Source: Trichomonas vaginalis G3
Lineage: Eukaryota; Parabasalia; Trichomonadida; Trichomonadidae
Assembly (NCBI RefSeq): GCF_026262505.1
Contig: NC_067208.1
Coordinates: forward strand, 18,113,962-18,177,961
Length of the DNA: 64,000 nt
Direction of reading: 5' to 3'
Position numbers and translations under genes: made by a program. The notes beneath the pieces were generated by a model. The model did not search any database and was not told where the DNA came from. It worked only from the letters and a program-made list of their open reading frames with translations. Each line of letters starts with the position of its first letter. Positions within the stretch are counted from its first letter, which is position 1. Shown here piece after piece: positions 19,059 to 29,703 of this stretch.

Positions 19059-19991
19059 ATGAGTATAGCTGCATATGAGTATGAAGCTGACAGAGCTAAA
19101 CGTTTATATTTTGGTCAATACTCTCTCACACTTACTGACAAATATATTGTTATCACTGATGGAAATACTGAGAAATACATAACATGGAAGGACTATGAAA
19201 AGTTTGACCCTATTTTAACTCCATGTACTATGCCGTTTATAAAGGACGGTGAAATTATTGAAAAAGATAATACAACCGTATATAGGTCTGTTTATGAAGC
19301 ATTAGAATATATGTTGAATCATAACCCAAAAAGATTTGACCCAAGCACTACACCATGTGCAATGCCTTTTATTAAGGACGGTGAAATCGTAAGAGTTCCG
19401 GATTCAACGGTTTACACAGCTGTTCAAAACAGTTTACAAAACATTTTAGCGAATATCTTTAATTCAGAAACTACAGAAATAAAATTACCATATATAACAG
19501 ATGCTAAAGAAATTAAATCAAAAACGACAACATTATTTACGTCACTTAATGATTTAATGACTTATATCATTAATATTCCTGCACCAACTACAGCATTTGA
19601 TCCAAACTCGACGGTTTGCAGTGTACCTTTCATAAATGACAGTTCATTAATTACTTTAAGGGATTCGACAGTAAATGAATCATTAAAGGCGTCATTAATG
19701 AAAATCATTGATTTTAATTCATTCACGAATACATATAATTCATTCATTAATGTTTCATATGCTTCTAAAGAAGGTGAGCCAAAAACTATTGATAAAGCGG
19801 TGTATGAAATAAAAGCATCAACGACGAAATTGAATTCGTTAACTTTTGACGGTGATAGTTTCGTTAATGACATAACATCGGGGAAAACAATTTTAACGAA
19901 AGAATACTTAAAATCTCATGTTAGTGAGTTCGTTGAAATTGAAAAAGAAGGTGGAATTAAGTTCGATCCACTGATTTCATTTTCAGCTTAG
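19059..19991 (+). CDS. Fibre-like repeat protein
   Basis: 310 residues containing four imperfect repeats of about 42-45 residues. The best copies start FDPxxTPCxMPFIKDGEIV and continue with an amphipathic helix ending in LxxIL. Short beta/helix repeats of this kind build the shafts of trimeric tail or receptor-binding fibres. It lies directly upstream of further fibre-like sequence, so it is probably part of the same attachment apparatus. Naming it a fibre protein is inference from repeats and position. Confidence 0.6.
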   Translation: MSIAAYEYEADRAKRLYFGQYSLTLTDKYIVITDGNTEKYITWKDYEKFDPILTPCTMPFIKDGEIIEKDNTTVYRSVYEALEYMLNHNPKRFDPSTTPCAMPFIKDGEIVRVPDSTVYTAVQNSLQNILANIFNSETTEIKLPYITDAKEIKSKTTTLFTSLNDLMTYIINIPAPTTAFDPNSTVCSVPFINDSSLITLRDSTVNESLKASLMKIIDFNSFTNTYNSFINVSYASKEGEPKTIDKAVYEIKASTTKLNSLTFDGDSFVNDITSGKTILTKEYLKSHVSEFVEIEKEGGIKFDPLISFSA

Positions 19992-19999
19992 CGAATGCG

Positions 20000-21683
20000 G
20001 TGTTAGTTTCGCTGAATGGACAACTATACAGAGTGAAATAAATGCAATATGGACGTTTTTGGGGTCAAAAGCGGGAATGGGTGAGCTTGTAAATGCTGCA
20101 AGAACATTAGGTGAAACAGGAAATTTTGTAGGGTTTTAAAAGACTTGTTTCAAATGTTTTAACAAACACAAAGAAATTATTTAGATATACCGTACATAAC
20201 GGACGGATTTTCGAACAGATAGCAACAAACCCTCCGGTTATGGCTGCGTTGATGATGGTTAGAGATATAAAACCACGTAACGACGGGAACGAAGAACATG
20301 AACAACAGGATACTGGTCGGGTTATTCGAGACATTAAAAACGTGTATCCTGAAGTTATTGATTTATTTAGAGGAGTTAATGATTCAATTTCAAAACATTC
20401 TATAACCCTCGATGAAGAGAATAAATTAACAGATTATATATTCGTCATTATTGCAGAATTAATGAAGAGAATAAATGAAAAAGGAATTGGTGATATCATT
20501 AATGTCAGCGATGTAATGATGAAAAGAAATTTTGACTCATTATTTACAAAACCGAAAACAGAATATAGTCTTTATGACGTAATTACCGAATTAATGAAAA
20601 AGATTAATGATAATAAGAGTTCTGGCGGAAGAGTTGAACTTGAAATAAATGAGATAGAAGAGAAATTAGCCGAAAAAGCAGATAAAAACCACGTTCATTA
20701 TATAACTTCAGACGAACAGATTATAACGGACTACCATGGATATTTAACACGAACTGAAGAAGAAGTGAAGACGGAAGATGTTAATGAAAGAAGATATAAA
20801 TTCATTCGTGCTAAAGGTTATGACATACACTGTACTGTACAGTATGACACAGGTAAAGCACCAGAAGCATTTGGTTATAACGATGAAATTTATGCTTCAT
20901 ACTTCTTTGTTAACGGTGTATTAGTTGAACCAAGATTTACTTTGAGAGTTAAGGCAAAAATAACGTTTGAAGATGCTATTAAAAGTAAAGCTGACAAAGT
21001 TGAACTTGAAGCAAGAACAAAGTTTTGAAATCTCATAAACACAACATCTCCGATATAAATGAACTTCAAAGCTCATTAGACAGTAAAGCTGACAAGAACC
21101 ATACACATAAAATCCTTCTTCAACTGTTAGAGCAGACGACATAATATTGAACTTGACCCTTGGTTCAAGTGCACCTTAGAGAATCCGAGTACAAGCGTAA
21201 AAGATACACTAAACAATTTAGAATACAGATGTTATGAACATTGAAGTCATGCCAGAAACTTTGAAACACATGAACTACCAGCAATGTTAGACAGTAAAGC
21301 TGACAAGAACCATTACACATAATCCTTCACTACTGTTAGAGCAGACGACATAATATTGAACTATACCCTTGGTTCAAGTGCACCTTTAGAGAATCCGAGT
21401 ACAAGCGTAAAAGATACACTAAACAATTTAGATAACAGATGTATGAACATTGAAGGTCATGCCAGAAACTTTGAAACACATGAACTACCAGCAATGTTAG
21501 ACAGTAAAGCTGACAAGAACCATACACATAAATCCTTCTCAACTGTTAGAGCAGACGACATAATATTGAACTATACCCTTGGTTCAAGTGCACCTTTAGA
21601 GAATCCGAGTACAAGCGTAAAGATACACTAAACAATTTAGATAAACAGATGTAAACATTGAAGGTCATGCCAGAAACTTTGAA
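20000..21683 (+). pseudogene. Fibre gene region with KADKNHTH repeats, running into the gap
   Basis: The longest open part (20240-21028, 262 residues) is a coiled-coil-like shaft with the hallmark ADKNHVHY turn found in phage tail fibres, where DKxHTH motifs bind metal along the trimer axis. It is followed by a tandem 70-residue repeat with SKADKNHTH starts. The region is broken in several places, increasingly so towards the gap, and its 3' end is lost in the gap. Confidence 0.55.
21081..21683 (+). repeat. 210-bp tandem repeat coding for 70-residue fibre modules
   Basis: Repeat starts (CAGTAAAGCTGACAAGAACC) are at 21081, 21292 and 21502, giving units of 210-211 bp, and the third unit is cut by the gap. 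Related sequence in inverted orientation lies at about 25,920-26,190. The true copy number is unknown because the assembly breaks inside the array. Confidence 0.8.
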
Positions 21684-21708
21684 NNNNNNNNNNNNNNNNN
21701 NNNNNNNN
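21684..21708. other. Assembly gap (25 N)
   Basis: 25 unknown bases placed inside a tandem repeat. The number is probably a placeholder and the true missing length is unknown. Confidence 0.95.
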
Positions 21709-22390
21709 GCTCAGATTTATACTATTTTAGCTAAGTCATAAAGCTTCTTGTTGTTTCTTCTGACTAAATGCAACATAACCACATCTTTTATCTTCTTCTT
21801 TCTCCAACCTCTTTCAGTATATATCATATACTTATAACTCTTTTCCTTTCCTTTTTATATCCGAACGCGTGTATTTTTTCTGTATGCTCTGTTGTACTTT
21901 GGATTTCAAGGACTTCATCTTTTGCTTGAAGGTTTCTTTTCCAATCTCTCCACCGTCTGTGCTTACATAGTCCACTCTAACATATGAAAAACTATAACAT
22001 AGCATAACGAGGTGAAGCCCATAATTGCTTACACGCGTTACTAAAAGTCTATGAACATTAATAACCTTTCAAACAGGAGCCAAATTCTTGCGATTTTCGT
22101 ACGGAATCTCTTCTCTCGGTTTTTTCGAGGGAAGCATCCATATGAGGAAATTTCTCTACAAATTTCTTTTGTCTGTTCCGGTTTCAAACCAATGATATGC
22201 TTGCTTTGTAGAACGAAGAGCATCATTATACTTTGCATTTGGTACATGTCATCTTGAACGAATGAACGTAACTGTTTTATACTAGTATGTATTCGTATTC
22301 TTCATTTATAGCTTCATGGACTATAACTGTTGTTGTGTTCTCTGATGTTGTCATTACTGTCTTTACATACAAAATAAATAAAATAAAACT
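21709..22390. other. Degraded Polinton sequence without a recognisable gene
   Basis: AT-rich sequence with traces of a lysine-rich minus-strand protein that I did not recognise. At 22,100-22,145 it contains a CTCGGTTTTTTCGAG-like hairpin followed by CATATGAGGAAAT, the same combination found at 26,180-26,215 and at the start of the hairpin array of copy 3. Confidence 0.45.
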
Positions 22391-23060
22391 AACTTATTTT
22401 TTTCTGACTTTCACAAAAGACCAAAAAAAAAACGCTTTACATGTATTTTTCAGCAACTTCGAATCAAATAATTTTATAGCTTTATCTATCTCATCTACTT
22501 CCAAACGTTTCTTTACCTTTCGTGGAGCCACGCATACATTTTTCTCAAACTTTTCAAGTAGTTCTGTTTCAGCAGCTCTCATATCATTACAAAACACAAC
22601 TTGACTCTTATGACTTACTGTGCATATCTTTGAGTTATAATTATTGTCCTTCCTATCTTATATCTTTTGTGTTGAAGTCCTTCGGTTTCTGAACGATATA
22701 AAGTAAGCCTTCACTGACGTCTGATCGAATGAATCCATATGTATGAATTATAATCCAACAACTGGGTCAACCATAACAAAACTATGCGTATAAGACTTTT
22801 GTCTATAAGATATGCTCTTGTTCCAATGAAATGCTACTGATATCATACGCTCAGGATTTCTTGTCAAAATTTTCTTGATTGAAGATTCTAACCCAGTCGT
22901 TTTGTTTCTTTCCAGATGGAGATATAATGTCTGACAAAGAATATTTGTTTGTATTTCTTACAGTATCTTACCGTTCAATCACCAATTCTAACCACTTGGG
23001 TCGTCATTGTCAATCTTTCTAACTGTTTCAAACTCAATGTTTGTCATTACTGTTCTTTAC
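22390..23060 (-). pseudogene. Remnant of a KilA-N/T5orf172 gene
   Basis: The minus strand resembles the 203-residue gene at 50000-50611 along its length (for example NDMRAAETELLEKFEK near 22,570 against NDMRAAETELLEVFEKRYG). Many breaks. It shows that copy 1 or its neighbour once carried the same DNA-binding/GIY-YIG-like gene. Confidence 0.65.
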
Positions 23061-23136
23061 ATACAAAATAACTAAAATAAAAATTCATTATTTTTTGTCT
23101 GAAATTCACCAAAAATAGCTATTATTGAGGTGAAGA

Positions 23137-23150
23137 GGTGAGATCTCACC
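23137..23150. promoter_or_regulatory. GATC-centred palindrome, site 2
   Basis: GGTGAGATCTCACC between the KilA-N/T5orf172 remnant and the remnant of the 273-residue gene. Followed by TTTTTTCACCTG repeats. Confidence 0.7.
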
Positions 23151-23199
23151 TGTTTTTTCACCTGTTTTTTCACCTCTTTTTTCATAAGCGTTTTACATG

Positions 23200-24135
23200 A
23201 ATTGTACGATGTATATTTGAAATCCTAAACAATTTCGTAGCTTCTATTTTTCTTTAGATCATCAAAAGTTTTAACAATGCCGAAGGTTTCTTTTATATTC
23301 TTCTGACGTCAGACAGAAGGAAATCTTCTGCTGTTGGATAGTTTTATTAAGAAATGTCAACATATCCATTTTATCTTCTCTGGCTGTTTTCTGCTTCTTC
23401 TTTAAGTCTGCATTAGTCTCGTTTCGCATTCTTTCTATCTCTTGACTGATAGTTATATTTTCTTATGCTGCTTTACATTTTGAACATTGCCGGCTCGTTT
23501 TGACGTTATACATTGAAATAACCAGCAGAACAACTAAGGCGCGTCAATGGTTTTCTTTAACTCAAAAGCGCTGCTGGTTTTATTCTGTTCATTCCATACC
23601 TTACCTTTCTATCTTTATCTTCTTATCTGCCATACACATTTTGCAACTAAGAAACAAAGTTATCGTATGTCTTAAATTCTTCGATTGTAAAGGTCAGAAT
23701 ATTTATTAAAACAGTCCGCCAATCTTTGTCCATAACTTATTTGCAATGAAAACCAAGGAATTCATAATTTACTTTACGTATGAATTTCTTAATTTCTACT
23801 GAGTCATGTGCTTTGACTTCAATTCTTCGATTCAGAATAGTAGTTTTTGCGTGCTGAATTTCAGGTATTAGGCAAATGGTCGATGTAGGTCCTCCATTTT
23901 CATAAAGATACTGTTCATTTGTTTCATCTTCGCCACTAACAGTCTTATAATTCACTTGTTAAAAGTTCTTGCTTTACTCTTCTGGATTTCTCGTTTCAAA
24001 AAGTATATGAAGGAAGAAGGAAGGAATAAAGCTTTTCATTTCTTACCAACATATGAGTGATTATTATGACTAGCAGGAGTTTGTGGCTGAGTTGTTTGAA
24101 TTGTTGTTGTGCCGAATGTTGAAATCATTCTTTTA
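23200..24135 (-). pseudogene. Remnant of the 273-residue coiled-coil gene
   Basis: Parallel to 26,330-27,230, including the block FIRKVNYEFLGFHC and the same flanking palindromes, but with many breaks. The two stretches are direct repeats about 3.1 kb apart. Confidence 0.65.
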
Positions 24136-24236
24136 TCAAAAATAAAAAATAATAAAAATAAAACTAACTTTATTTTTTCTATCTTAAGGAAATTCATGAA
24201 AATTCGTGAGGGTGAGAAACAGCAGGTGAAAAAAGA

Positions 24237-24250
24237 GGTGAGATTTCACC
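24237..24250. promoter_or_regulatory. GATC-centred palindrome, degenerate site 3
   Basis: GGTGAGATTTCACC, one mismatch from the perfect palindrome, preceded by GGTGAAAAAAGA. It lies in the low-quality region, so the mismatch may not be real. Confidence 0.5.
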
Positions 24251-24259
24251 TAAAAAATT

Positions 24260-25250
24260 ATTTTGTCTGATTTACATCTAATGAAAAAGTTTAGAAGAAT
24301 TTTCTTATTCTTTCTGGCTTATTTTTGTCTTTCCAGTACTCTGCCGCCTAATGCGTCCCAGATGTTTGTGGCTTTGACTCTCTCAAGTTCTTAGATGTAT
24401 TAACATTTCAACGGCCTCCTTCATATCTTACTTTTATAAGTGTCATCGTTTATGTATGATAGCCACGTATTTAATGAACCACTCTCGCTTTTGCTTCTCA
24501 TGTTTCAGCAAGTTTGCCATTACTACTTTCTCGAACTAATTTATGTCGAAGTGTAAAACTCAATGCTTACAGTCGCTCGGCAGAGCTTTTATTAACTGAT
24601 TACATTACCTTTGCGTTTAGAGTCTCACGAGATAATAGTTATTTCTCTTAAACCTTAAACGTTTCTTTGGTCAACGGTTTGTTCGTCAAGAACTACACGA
24701 ACTTTTGTACCAGGAATGAGGGTAAATTGTGTTGAATTTCTGATATTTTTTGTGTTTGGCTTTCGTTCTTTGTATATACTTTTCTTCTTGTTGTTGTGTC
24801 ATTGAATTGGCTGTATGTCCTGTTGTATGAATGTGTTGAGGAGATTATTATACTTCGAGAAAATGTTTCATTGTTTCTTCGGTAAAGTCCGCTCTTGGTT
24901 TAAATCTCTGAGCGTTCTTATGAAGCGGTTTATGATTGCGAGATTGTTTTGCTATGGTTTCAGTGTATGTAGTGAGTTATGCTTATGCTTAATGAGAAAA
25001 TCTGTGATTCATTGCTGAGGTATGCACTGGTCCTTTGTCTGATGTATAAGTACTTGCTAGTCTCGCTTACAAAACTTTTGTAAAACTCTTAACACTTCAC
25101 GAGTTCCTTTGTTTCCTCATTGGATATGCATCATATGCTTTGCGTAGTGTTAACATTAATGAGATGAAGGAATGGTTTATGTCCTCCTTTTCTGCTTTGA
25201 ATTGAGAGTGTCAAATTGGTATGCGTCAGGAGTGTTGGAGTAAATTGGTA
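24260..25250 (-). pseudogene. Remnant of a Polinton integrase
   Basis: On the minus strand near 24,870-24,960 the sequence reads AIINRFIRTLRDLN, the region around the third catalytic position of retroviral-type (rve) integrases, followed by the YNN block that normally comes next. Strongly broken. It is distinct from the integrases of copies 2 and 3. Confidence 0.55.
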
Positions 25251-26190
25251 AAAAGTAAGTCGTAAGGGTTTTATTTTTGTTTTTGATGTACAACATTTTT
25301 GTCAAGAACCCTTTTCACTTCAGCTCTGTTTAGTAAAATCCCCAACTTTTGTTGCTTCATTGAACTTCTTAACATGACCTCCTATGATTTGTTCGAATAC
25401 TTCTTTCAAGCTCATTTATGTAAAGTTAAGATTTCTATTCAAGGCTCAAGCGCGTTCATTGAACGCTGGTCGTACCATGCAAATACAGTCACAAATGGTT
25501 GGCATATAATTCTGCAACCGGAGCCTGTTGGATTTGTGTTTTGTGAAAGTGTATGAATGATTTCCTCCTGGTTCAGTTGTCGAAAATCTTTTTTGCTGAA
25601 TTGTTATAAATGGAGATAAAACGTCATGGCCAGCTTCATACTCCGAGTTGTATAATGGTGGTCTCTTAATGGGTGCATCTATGGTCGCCAGAAAAGTTTG
25701 TAGTTCCCGTATGAGTGTGCGGTGGAAGGTTTGCTTCTTTAATTTTCTTCGTCCGAACCTCCCGTTGCCTTTGAAGAGTTAGCACAGTATAAGAATTATA
25801 TCTACAATCTGCTTCACGTACCAAACCTAAAACTGGTGCTGGATATTGTTGAATTCATTGACGTATATAAAGAACCAACGGGATATAATGTGTTTGAAGT
25901 ATTTCAGTCTTTAATGTTTGAAGCTCTGTTGTTGTCTGCTCTTTCTTATCTAACATTGCTGGTAGTTCATGTGTTTTCAAAGTTTCTGGCATGACCTTCA
26001 ATGTTATACATCTGTTATGTAAATGTTTAGTGCTATCTTTTACGCTTGTACTCGGATTCTCTAAAGTTGCACTTGAACCAGGGTATAGTTCAAATATATG
26101 TCGTCTGCTCTAACAGTAAGTGAAGGATTTATGTGTATGTTCTTGTCAGCCGTTTACTGTCATAACATTGCTGGTAGTTCATTCGGTTTT
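25250..26190 (-). pseudogene. Remnant of a fibre gene with phage-like tip
   Basis: On the minus strand near 25,880 a segment reads YPVGSLYTSMNST, matching YPIGSIYTSMNST of the intact fibre gene of copy 3. Upstream (25,920-26,190) are inverted relatives of the 210-bp fibre repeat at 21,081-21,683. Heavily broken. Confidence 0.55.
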
Positions 26191-26266
26191 CCGAGGGTAG
26201 CAAACATATGAGGAAATTCATGAAATTTGGTCATTTTACTCAGCAAAAATATATTTTAGGTGAAGA

Positions 26267-26280
26267 GGTGAGATCTCACC
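26267..26280. promoter_or_regulatory. GATC-centred palindrome, site 4
   Basis: GGTGAGATCTCACC just downstream of the 273-residue gene's stop, preceded by AATATATTTTAGGTGAAGA and followed by TTTTCTCACCTC repeats, the same arrangement as at 23,137 and 47,400. Confidence 0.7.
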
Positions 26281-26402
26281 TGTTTTCTCACCTCTTTTCT
26301 CACCTCTTTTTCACAAGCGTTTTACATGAATTGTACGATGTATATTTGAAATCCTAAACAGTTTTGTAGCTTCTATTTCTTCTGTCAGTATGTCAAAAGT
26401 TT

Positions 26403-27224
26403 TCACAATGCCGAAGGTTTCTTTATATTTCTTCTTGACATCAGATAGAAGGAAATCGTCAGCTGTTGGATAGTTTTTTTCAGAAATGTCAACATGTCCA
26501 TTTTATCTTCTGCTGGTTTCTCTGCTTCTTTCTTTAAATCTGCATAGTCGTTTCGCATTCTTTCTATCTCTTTGACGGAGTAGTTATATTTCCTCATTGC
26601 TGCTTTACATTTTGAACATTGTGGGTTCATTTTAGCATTGTACATTGAAATAAAACCTGCTAAAACAACTAAGGCGTCAATGGTTTTCTTTAACTCAAAA
26701 GTTGCTGGTTTTATCTGTTCGTTCCATACTTTACCTCTTCTATCTTTATCTCTTATCTGCCATACACATTTTGCAACTAACGAAACAAAGTTGTCGTAGG
26801 TCTTAAATTCTTCAGATTTGTATATGTCAGAGATGTTCTTATATAACATATCGCAATCTTTGTCCATGACTTTGTGGTTGCAATGAAATCCAAGAAACTC
26901 ATAGTTTACCTTACGTATGAACTTCTTGGTTTCTACTAAGTCAGTTGCTTTGACTTCTATTTCATCGAATTCTGGAATAGTAAGCTTTTGTTGTTGTATT
27001 TCAGGAAGTTTAGGTAGATGGTCAATAATATCCTGCATTTCATAAAGATATTCTTCATTTGTTTCATCTTTTGCACTACAGTCTAAATCTCCTTGGAGAA
27101 GTTCTTGCTTTATCTTCTGGATTTCTGTTTCGAAAGTATATGAAGAAGGAATGAAGCTTTTCATCTCTACTAACATTGAAGTTGGGTTCATGACTAACGA
27201 GTTTGGTGCTGTTGTTGCTAACAT
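26403..27224 (-). CDS. Hypothetical coiled-coil Polinton protein
   Basis: 273 residues. Acidic N-terminal half, then FIRKVNYEFLGFHCNHKV, a central helical region, a CSKC pair (residues about 207-210) and a C-terminal coiled coil (KEIERMRNDYADLKKEAEK). No family recognised. A decayed duplicate lies at 23,200-24,135, and no counterpart was found in copy 3. Flanked on both sides by the GATC palindrome. Confidence 0.6.
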   Translation of the reverse strand: MLATTAPNSLVMNPTSMLVEMKSFIPSSYTFETEIQKIKQELLQGDLDCSAKDETNEEYLYEMQDIIDHLPKLPEIQQQKLTIPEFDEIEVKATDLVETKKFIRKVNYEFLGFHCNHKVMDKDCDMLYKNISDIYKSEEFKTYDNFVSLVAKCVWQIRDKDRRGKVWNEQIKPATFELKKTIDALVVLAGFISMYNAKMNPQCSKCKAAMRKYNYSVKEIERMRNDYADLKKEAEKPAEDKMDMLTFLKKTIQQLTISFYLMSRRNIKKPSAL

Positions 27225-27340
27225 GTTCTTACAATAAAAATAAAAAATATTTTTTTTAAAAAAACTAACTTTTTTATGTTTTTTGTGAAAGTGTCAAAAT
27301 TCATGAAAATTCAACGGGTGAGAAAAGAGGTGAAAAAAGA

Positions 27341-27354
27341 GGTGAGATCTCACC
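27341..27354. promoter_or_regulatory. GATC-centred palindrome, site 5
   Basis: GGTGAGATCTCACC preceded by GGTGAGAAAAGAGGTGAAAA, upstream of the 273-residue gene and at the edge of the hairpin minisatellite. Confidence 0.7.
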
Positions 27355-27419
27355 ACTACTCATAAAATATATTTTGCTGAGTAAAATGAGTTTTGGTTGA
27401 AAAAACAGGTGGAGCCAAA

Positions 27420-28030
27420 AGTGGCTCGACCTCAAAACAAGCATTTCGTGAAGAATATACCAACCGCCGGAATTCCGGCGGGTGCTTTTTATACAAAACA
27501 TATACGAAGAAGTCTCAACAAAACAAGCATTTCGTGAAGAATATACCACCTGCCGGAATTCCGGCGGGTGCTTTTTATACAAAACATTTACGAAGAAGTT
27601 TATTTCCTGTGTTGTTGTCAAAATGTCATGTTGTCACCATTTTCAAAAAGATGTTAGTTGACCGAGGGACCTGGGGACCGAGGGACCTGGTTCCACCTAA
27701 AATATATTTTTGCCGAATTCAAGAGTTTTGTGTGTTTTCTACGGTGGAGCCAAAAGTGGCTCGACCTCAAAACAAGCATTTTGTGAAGAATATACCAACC
27801 GCCGGAATTCCGGCGGGTGCTTTTTTATACAAAACATATACGAAGAAGTCTCAACAAAACAAGCATTTCGTGAAGAATATACCACCTGCCGGAATTCCGG
27901 CGGGTGCTTTTTATACAAAACATGTACGATGAAAGTCTTGACAAACAAGCATTTCGTGAAGAATATACCAACCCGCTGTTTTCCGCGGGTTGCTTTTTAT
28001 ACAAAACATTGACGATGAAGTTTATTTCCT
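27420..28030. repeat. Hairpin minisatellite of copy 2
   Basis: Units of about 86 bp, each containing the palindrome CCGCCGGAATTCCGGCGG or a variant, then TTTTTATACAAAACAT and (G)AAGAAGTCT, then CAAGCATTTCGTGAAGAATATACC. Five to six units occur in two blocks separated by a unique spacer (27,600-27,750). One unit at 27,965 has a different stem (AACCCGC with GCGGGTT) but still pairs. The open frames across it are translations of the repeat. Confidence 0.85.
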
Positions 28031-28163
28031 GTGTTGTTGTCAAAATGTCATGTTGTCACACTTTTTCAGAGAAGTTTAAATTACCTGGTGACGTAGTGAC
28101 ACCTAAAAACCATCTACCCTAAAATATATTTTTGCCGAATTCAATAAAAATAAAATGGTTCAT

Positions 28164-29048
28164 TTACTCACAATATTTTTGTACAAAACGACCCCAAACT
28201 TTTAACCTCTCTTCTGCAGCTTCTAATGAAACTTTAGCGAGTTCATATTCTCTAAATTCTCTCTTTAAATCTTCTTGTTCCCATTGGTCTAGTTCGTATG
28301 GAGAGTCTCTATAACCAGAACATATCTCACGTTCATGTTCTATTTGTTTTTCATGCATTTTTCTAACTTCTTGTTCGAACAAAGGTTTTGCATTCTCTAC
28401 TGTATCTTCAAGTTCTTCTTCATCTAATTTCTCATGAACTTTCTTGTCTATGGAGTCCAGAATTTTTCCAACTGCTATGCAATATTTTGGAGAAGCCCAC
28501 ATTGCTATATAGTTTACGAGTCTTGGGTCTACATACGTTCCTCTAACCTGTTTGATTTCATCCGGAATTCCTGCATGAACTTTGTATAAAAAGCAACCGC
28601 CGGAATTCCGACGGGTGGTATATTCTTCACAAAATGCCTTAAAATACTCTTCCCAGGACTTATTTTCCAACAACTTTCTAAAGTCCTTCCTAAACTGCTG
28701 ACATATCTTTGTTACATTTATATAACCATCCTTGTCTCTACGTAAGACTTCAATACCGTTGTAAGTGCCTTTTGTGAATGTTTCGCCATTAGATTTGTTC
28801 GTGAACTGGTTTGGGAATGGACTCGGTTGGTGGGACGTCGGACATTGTCTTGAAACAGTACAAATATTGTCTTGAAACAGTACAAGTATTGTCTTGAAAC
28901 AGTACAAATATTGTCTTGAAACAGTACAAGTATTGTCTTGAAACAGTACAAGTCTTGTTCTGAAACAGTACAAATATTGTTCTGAAACAGTACAAGACTT
29001 GTTCTGAAACAGTACAAATATTGTTCTGAAACAGAAAATTTTTCTCAC
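28164..29048 (-). CDS. KilA-N domain protein of copy 2
   Basis: 294-codon frame. Residues from about 75 on contain a KilA-N DNA-binding domain (TFTKGTYNGIEVLRRDKDGY, then QVRGTYVDPRLVNYIAMWAS), followed by an acidic coiled coil. Roughly the first 65-70 residues are just the translation of the adjacent TGAAACAGTACAA tandem repeat, so the natural start is uncertain; the copy 3 gene starts MTVEAKTFTNKSNG. Inside the domain lies one unit of the hairpin minisatellite (palindrome around 28,600), read in frame as EEYTTRRNSGGCFLYK. KilA-N proteins are DNA-binding regulators common in large DNA viruses and very numerous in T. vaginalis. Confidence 0.75.
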   Translation of the reverse strand: MRKIFCFRTIFVLFQNKSCTVSEQYLYCFRTRLVLFQDNTCTVSRQYLYCFKTILVLFQDNICTVSRQCPTSHQPSPFPNQFTNKSNGETFTKGTYNGIEVLRRDKDGYINVTKICQQFRKDFRKLLENKSWEEYFKAFCEEYTTRRNSGGCFLYKVHAGIPDEIKQVRGTYVDPRLVNYIAMWASPKYCIAVGKILDSIDKKVHEKLDEEELEDTVENAKPLFEQEVRKMHEKQIEHEREICSGYRDSPYELDQWEQEDLKREFREYELAKVSLEAAEERLKVWGRFVQKYCE

Positions 29049-29218
29049 AAATTGAGAGCTTTTACGGGAAATTTGTTCTGAAAAAGTTCAAGTCTTGTTC
29101 TGAAAAAGTACAAGTATTGTTCTGAAACAGTACAAGTATTGTTCTGAAAAAGTACAAGACTAGTTCTGAAACAGTACAAGTATTGTTCTGAAAAAGTACA
29201 AGACTAGTTCTGAAGCAG
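28850..29218. repeat. TGAAACAGTACAA tandem repeat
   Basis: About 20-nt units of the form TTGT(C/T)(T/C)TGAAACAGTACAA, interrupted once by a unique segment at 29,035-29,080. The unit is itself a partial inverted repeat (TGTTCTGAAACA). It separates the KilA-N gene from the divergent 121-residue gene. Confidence 0.85.
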
Positions 29219-29222
29219 TGCA

Positions 29223-29588
29223 ATGGACAACATCGAGCCATTAGATGAGGCAATTTACCTTATAGAGATAAATGAAGTTGTTAAGCAGTACTTGGGCAAG
29301 GACAAAGCCAACAAGTCCCTCGGCGTCTGGTTGTCTGGAAGAGGTGCGCTGAAAATCGAGATTTCGACTGGAATTCCAATTCAAATACCAGAAAACACTC
29401 CTGTAGACGACATAAAGGAGATGAAGAAAGAAGCTCTTCTCAAGTTCTTTGCAAAGCGCCCATGGATACAACTTCCAAACAGAGAGAGTCCAATTCCACG
29501 AATTATACAAATTCTCAGAGCACTGTTCCACTTCTCGGGTCAGCTGTTCTACATAACCTGTGAAGGCGACATCCAACCAGTTCAGTAA
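29223..29588 (+). CDS. Hypothetical Polinton protein
   Basis: 121 residues starting directly at the end of the tandem repeat. Mixed alpha/beta composition, Pro-rich centre, no family recognised. No counterpart was seen in copy 3. Codon use resembles the polymerase gene of copy 3 more than a random frame would. Confidence 0.5.
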   Translation: MDNIEPLDEAIYLIEINEVVKQYLGKDKANKSLGVWLSGRGALKIEISTGIPIQIPENTPVDDIKEMKKEALLKFFAKRPWIQLPNRESPIPRIIQILRALFHFSGQLFYITCEGDIQPVQ

Positions 29589-29668
29589 ACATCTCATTTT
29601 AACTAACTTTTTTCTGTCTTAAGGAAATTCATGAAAATTCAAGAGGTGAAAAAAGAGGTGAGAAAAGA

Positions 29669-29682
29669 GGTGAGATCTCACC
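29669..29682. promoter_or_regulatory. GATC-centred palindrome, site 6
   Basis: GGTGAGATCTCACC followed by ACTTCACCTAAAATATATTTT, lying between the convergent 121-residue and 286-residue genes. The same sequence, mirrored, occurs at 47,400 after the copy 3 gene. Confidence 0.7.
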
Positions 29683-29703
29683 ACTTCACCTAAAATATAT
29701 TTT

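Larger units (their letters stand above)
13850..26200. mobile_element. Polinton (Maverick) copy 1, divergent lineage, partial and heavily broken
   Basis: A fossil Polinton recognised by its packaging ATPase, minor-capsid-like block, fibre genes, integrase remnant and KilA-N/T5orf172 remnant. No terminal repeats were found, and both boundaries are estimates from gene content: the left where the short transposon stops, the right where copy 2 genes begin. The left 8 kb keeps mostly open frames with a few breaks. The part right of the 25-N gap has more than twenty breaks, some of which may be sequencing errors. Its proteins are clearly different from those of copies 2 and 3, so it is a separate and older or unrelated lineage. 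Neither polymerase nor major capsid gene is visible. Confidence 0.75.

Noticed and set aside
22041-22257. Pair of 68-codon frames on opposite strands
   Set aside because: They mirror each other across a hairpin-containing repeat in degraded sequence; no protein features.
27393-28122. Several long open frames on both strands across the hairpin minisatellite
   Set aside because: They are translations of the 86-bp repeat in different frames and have no independent protein features.
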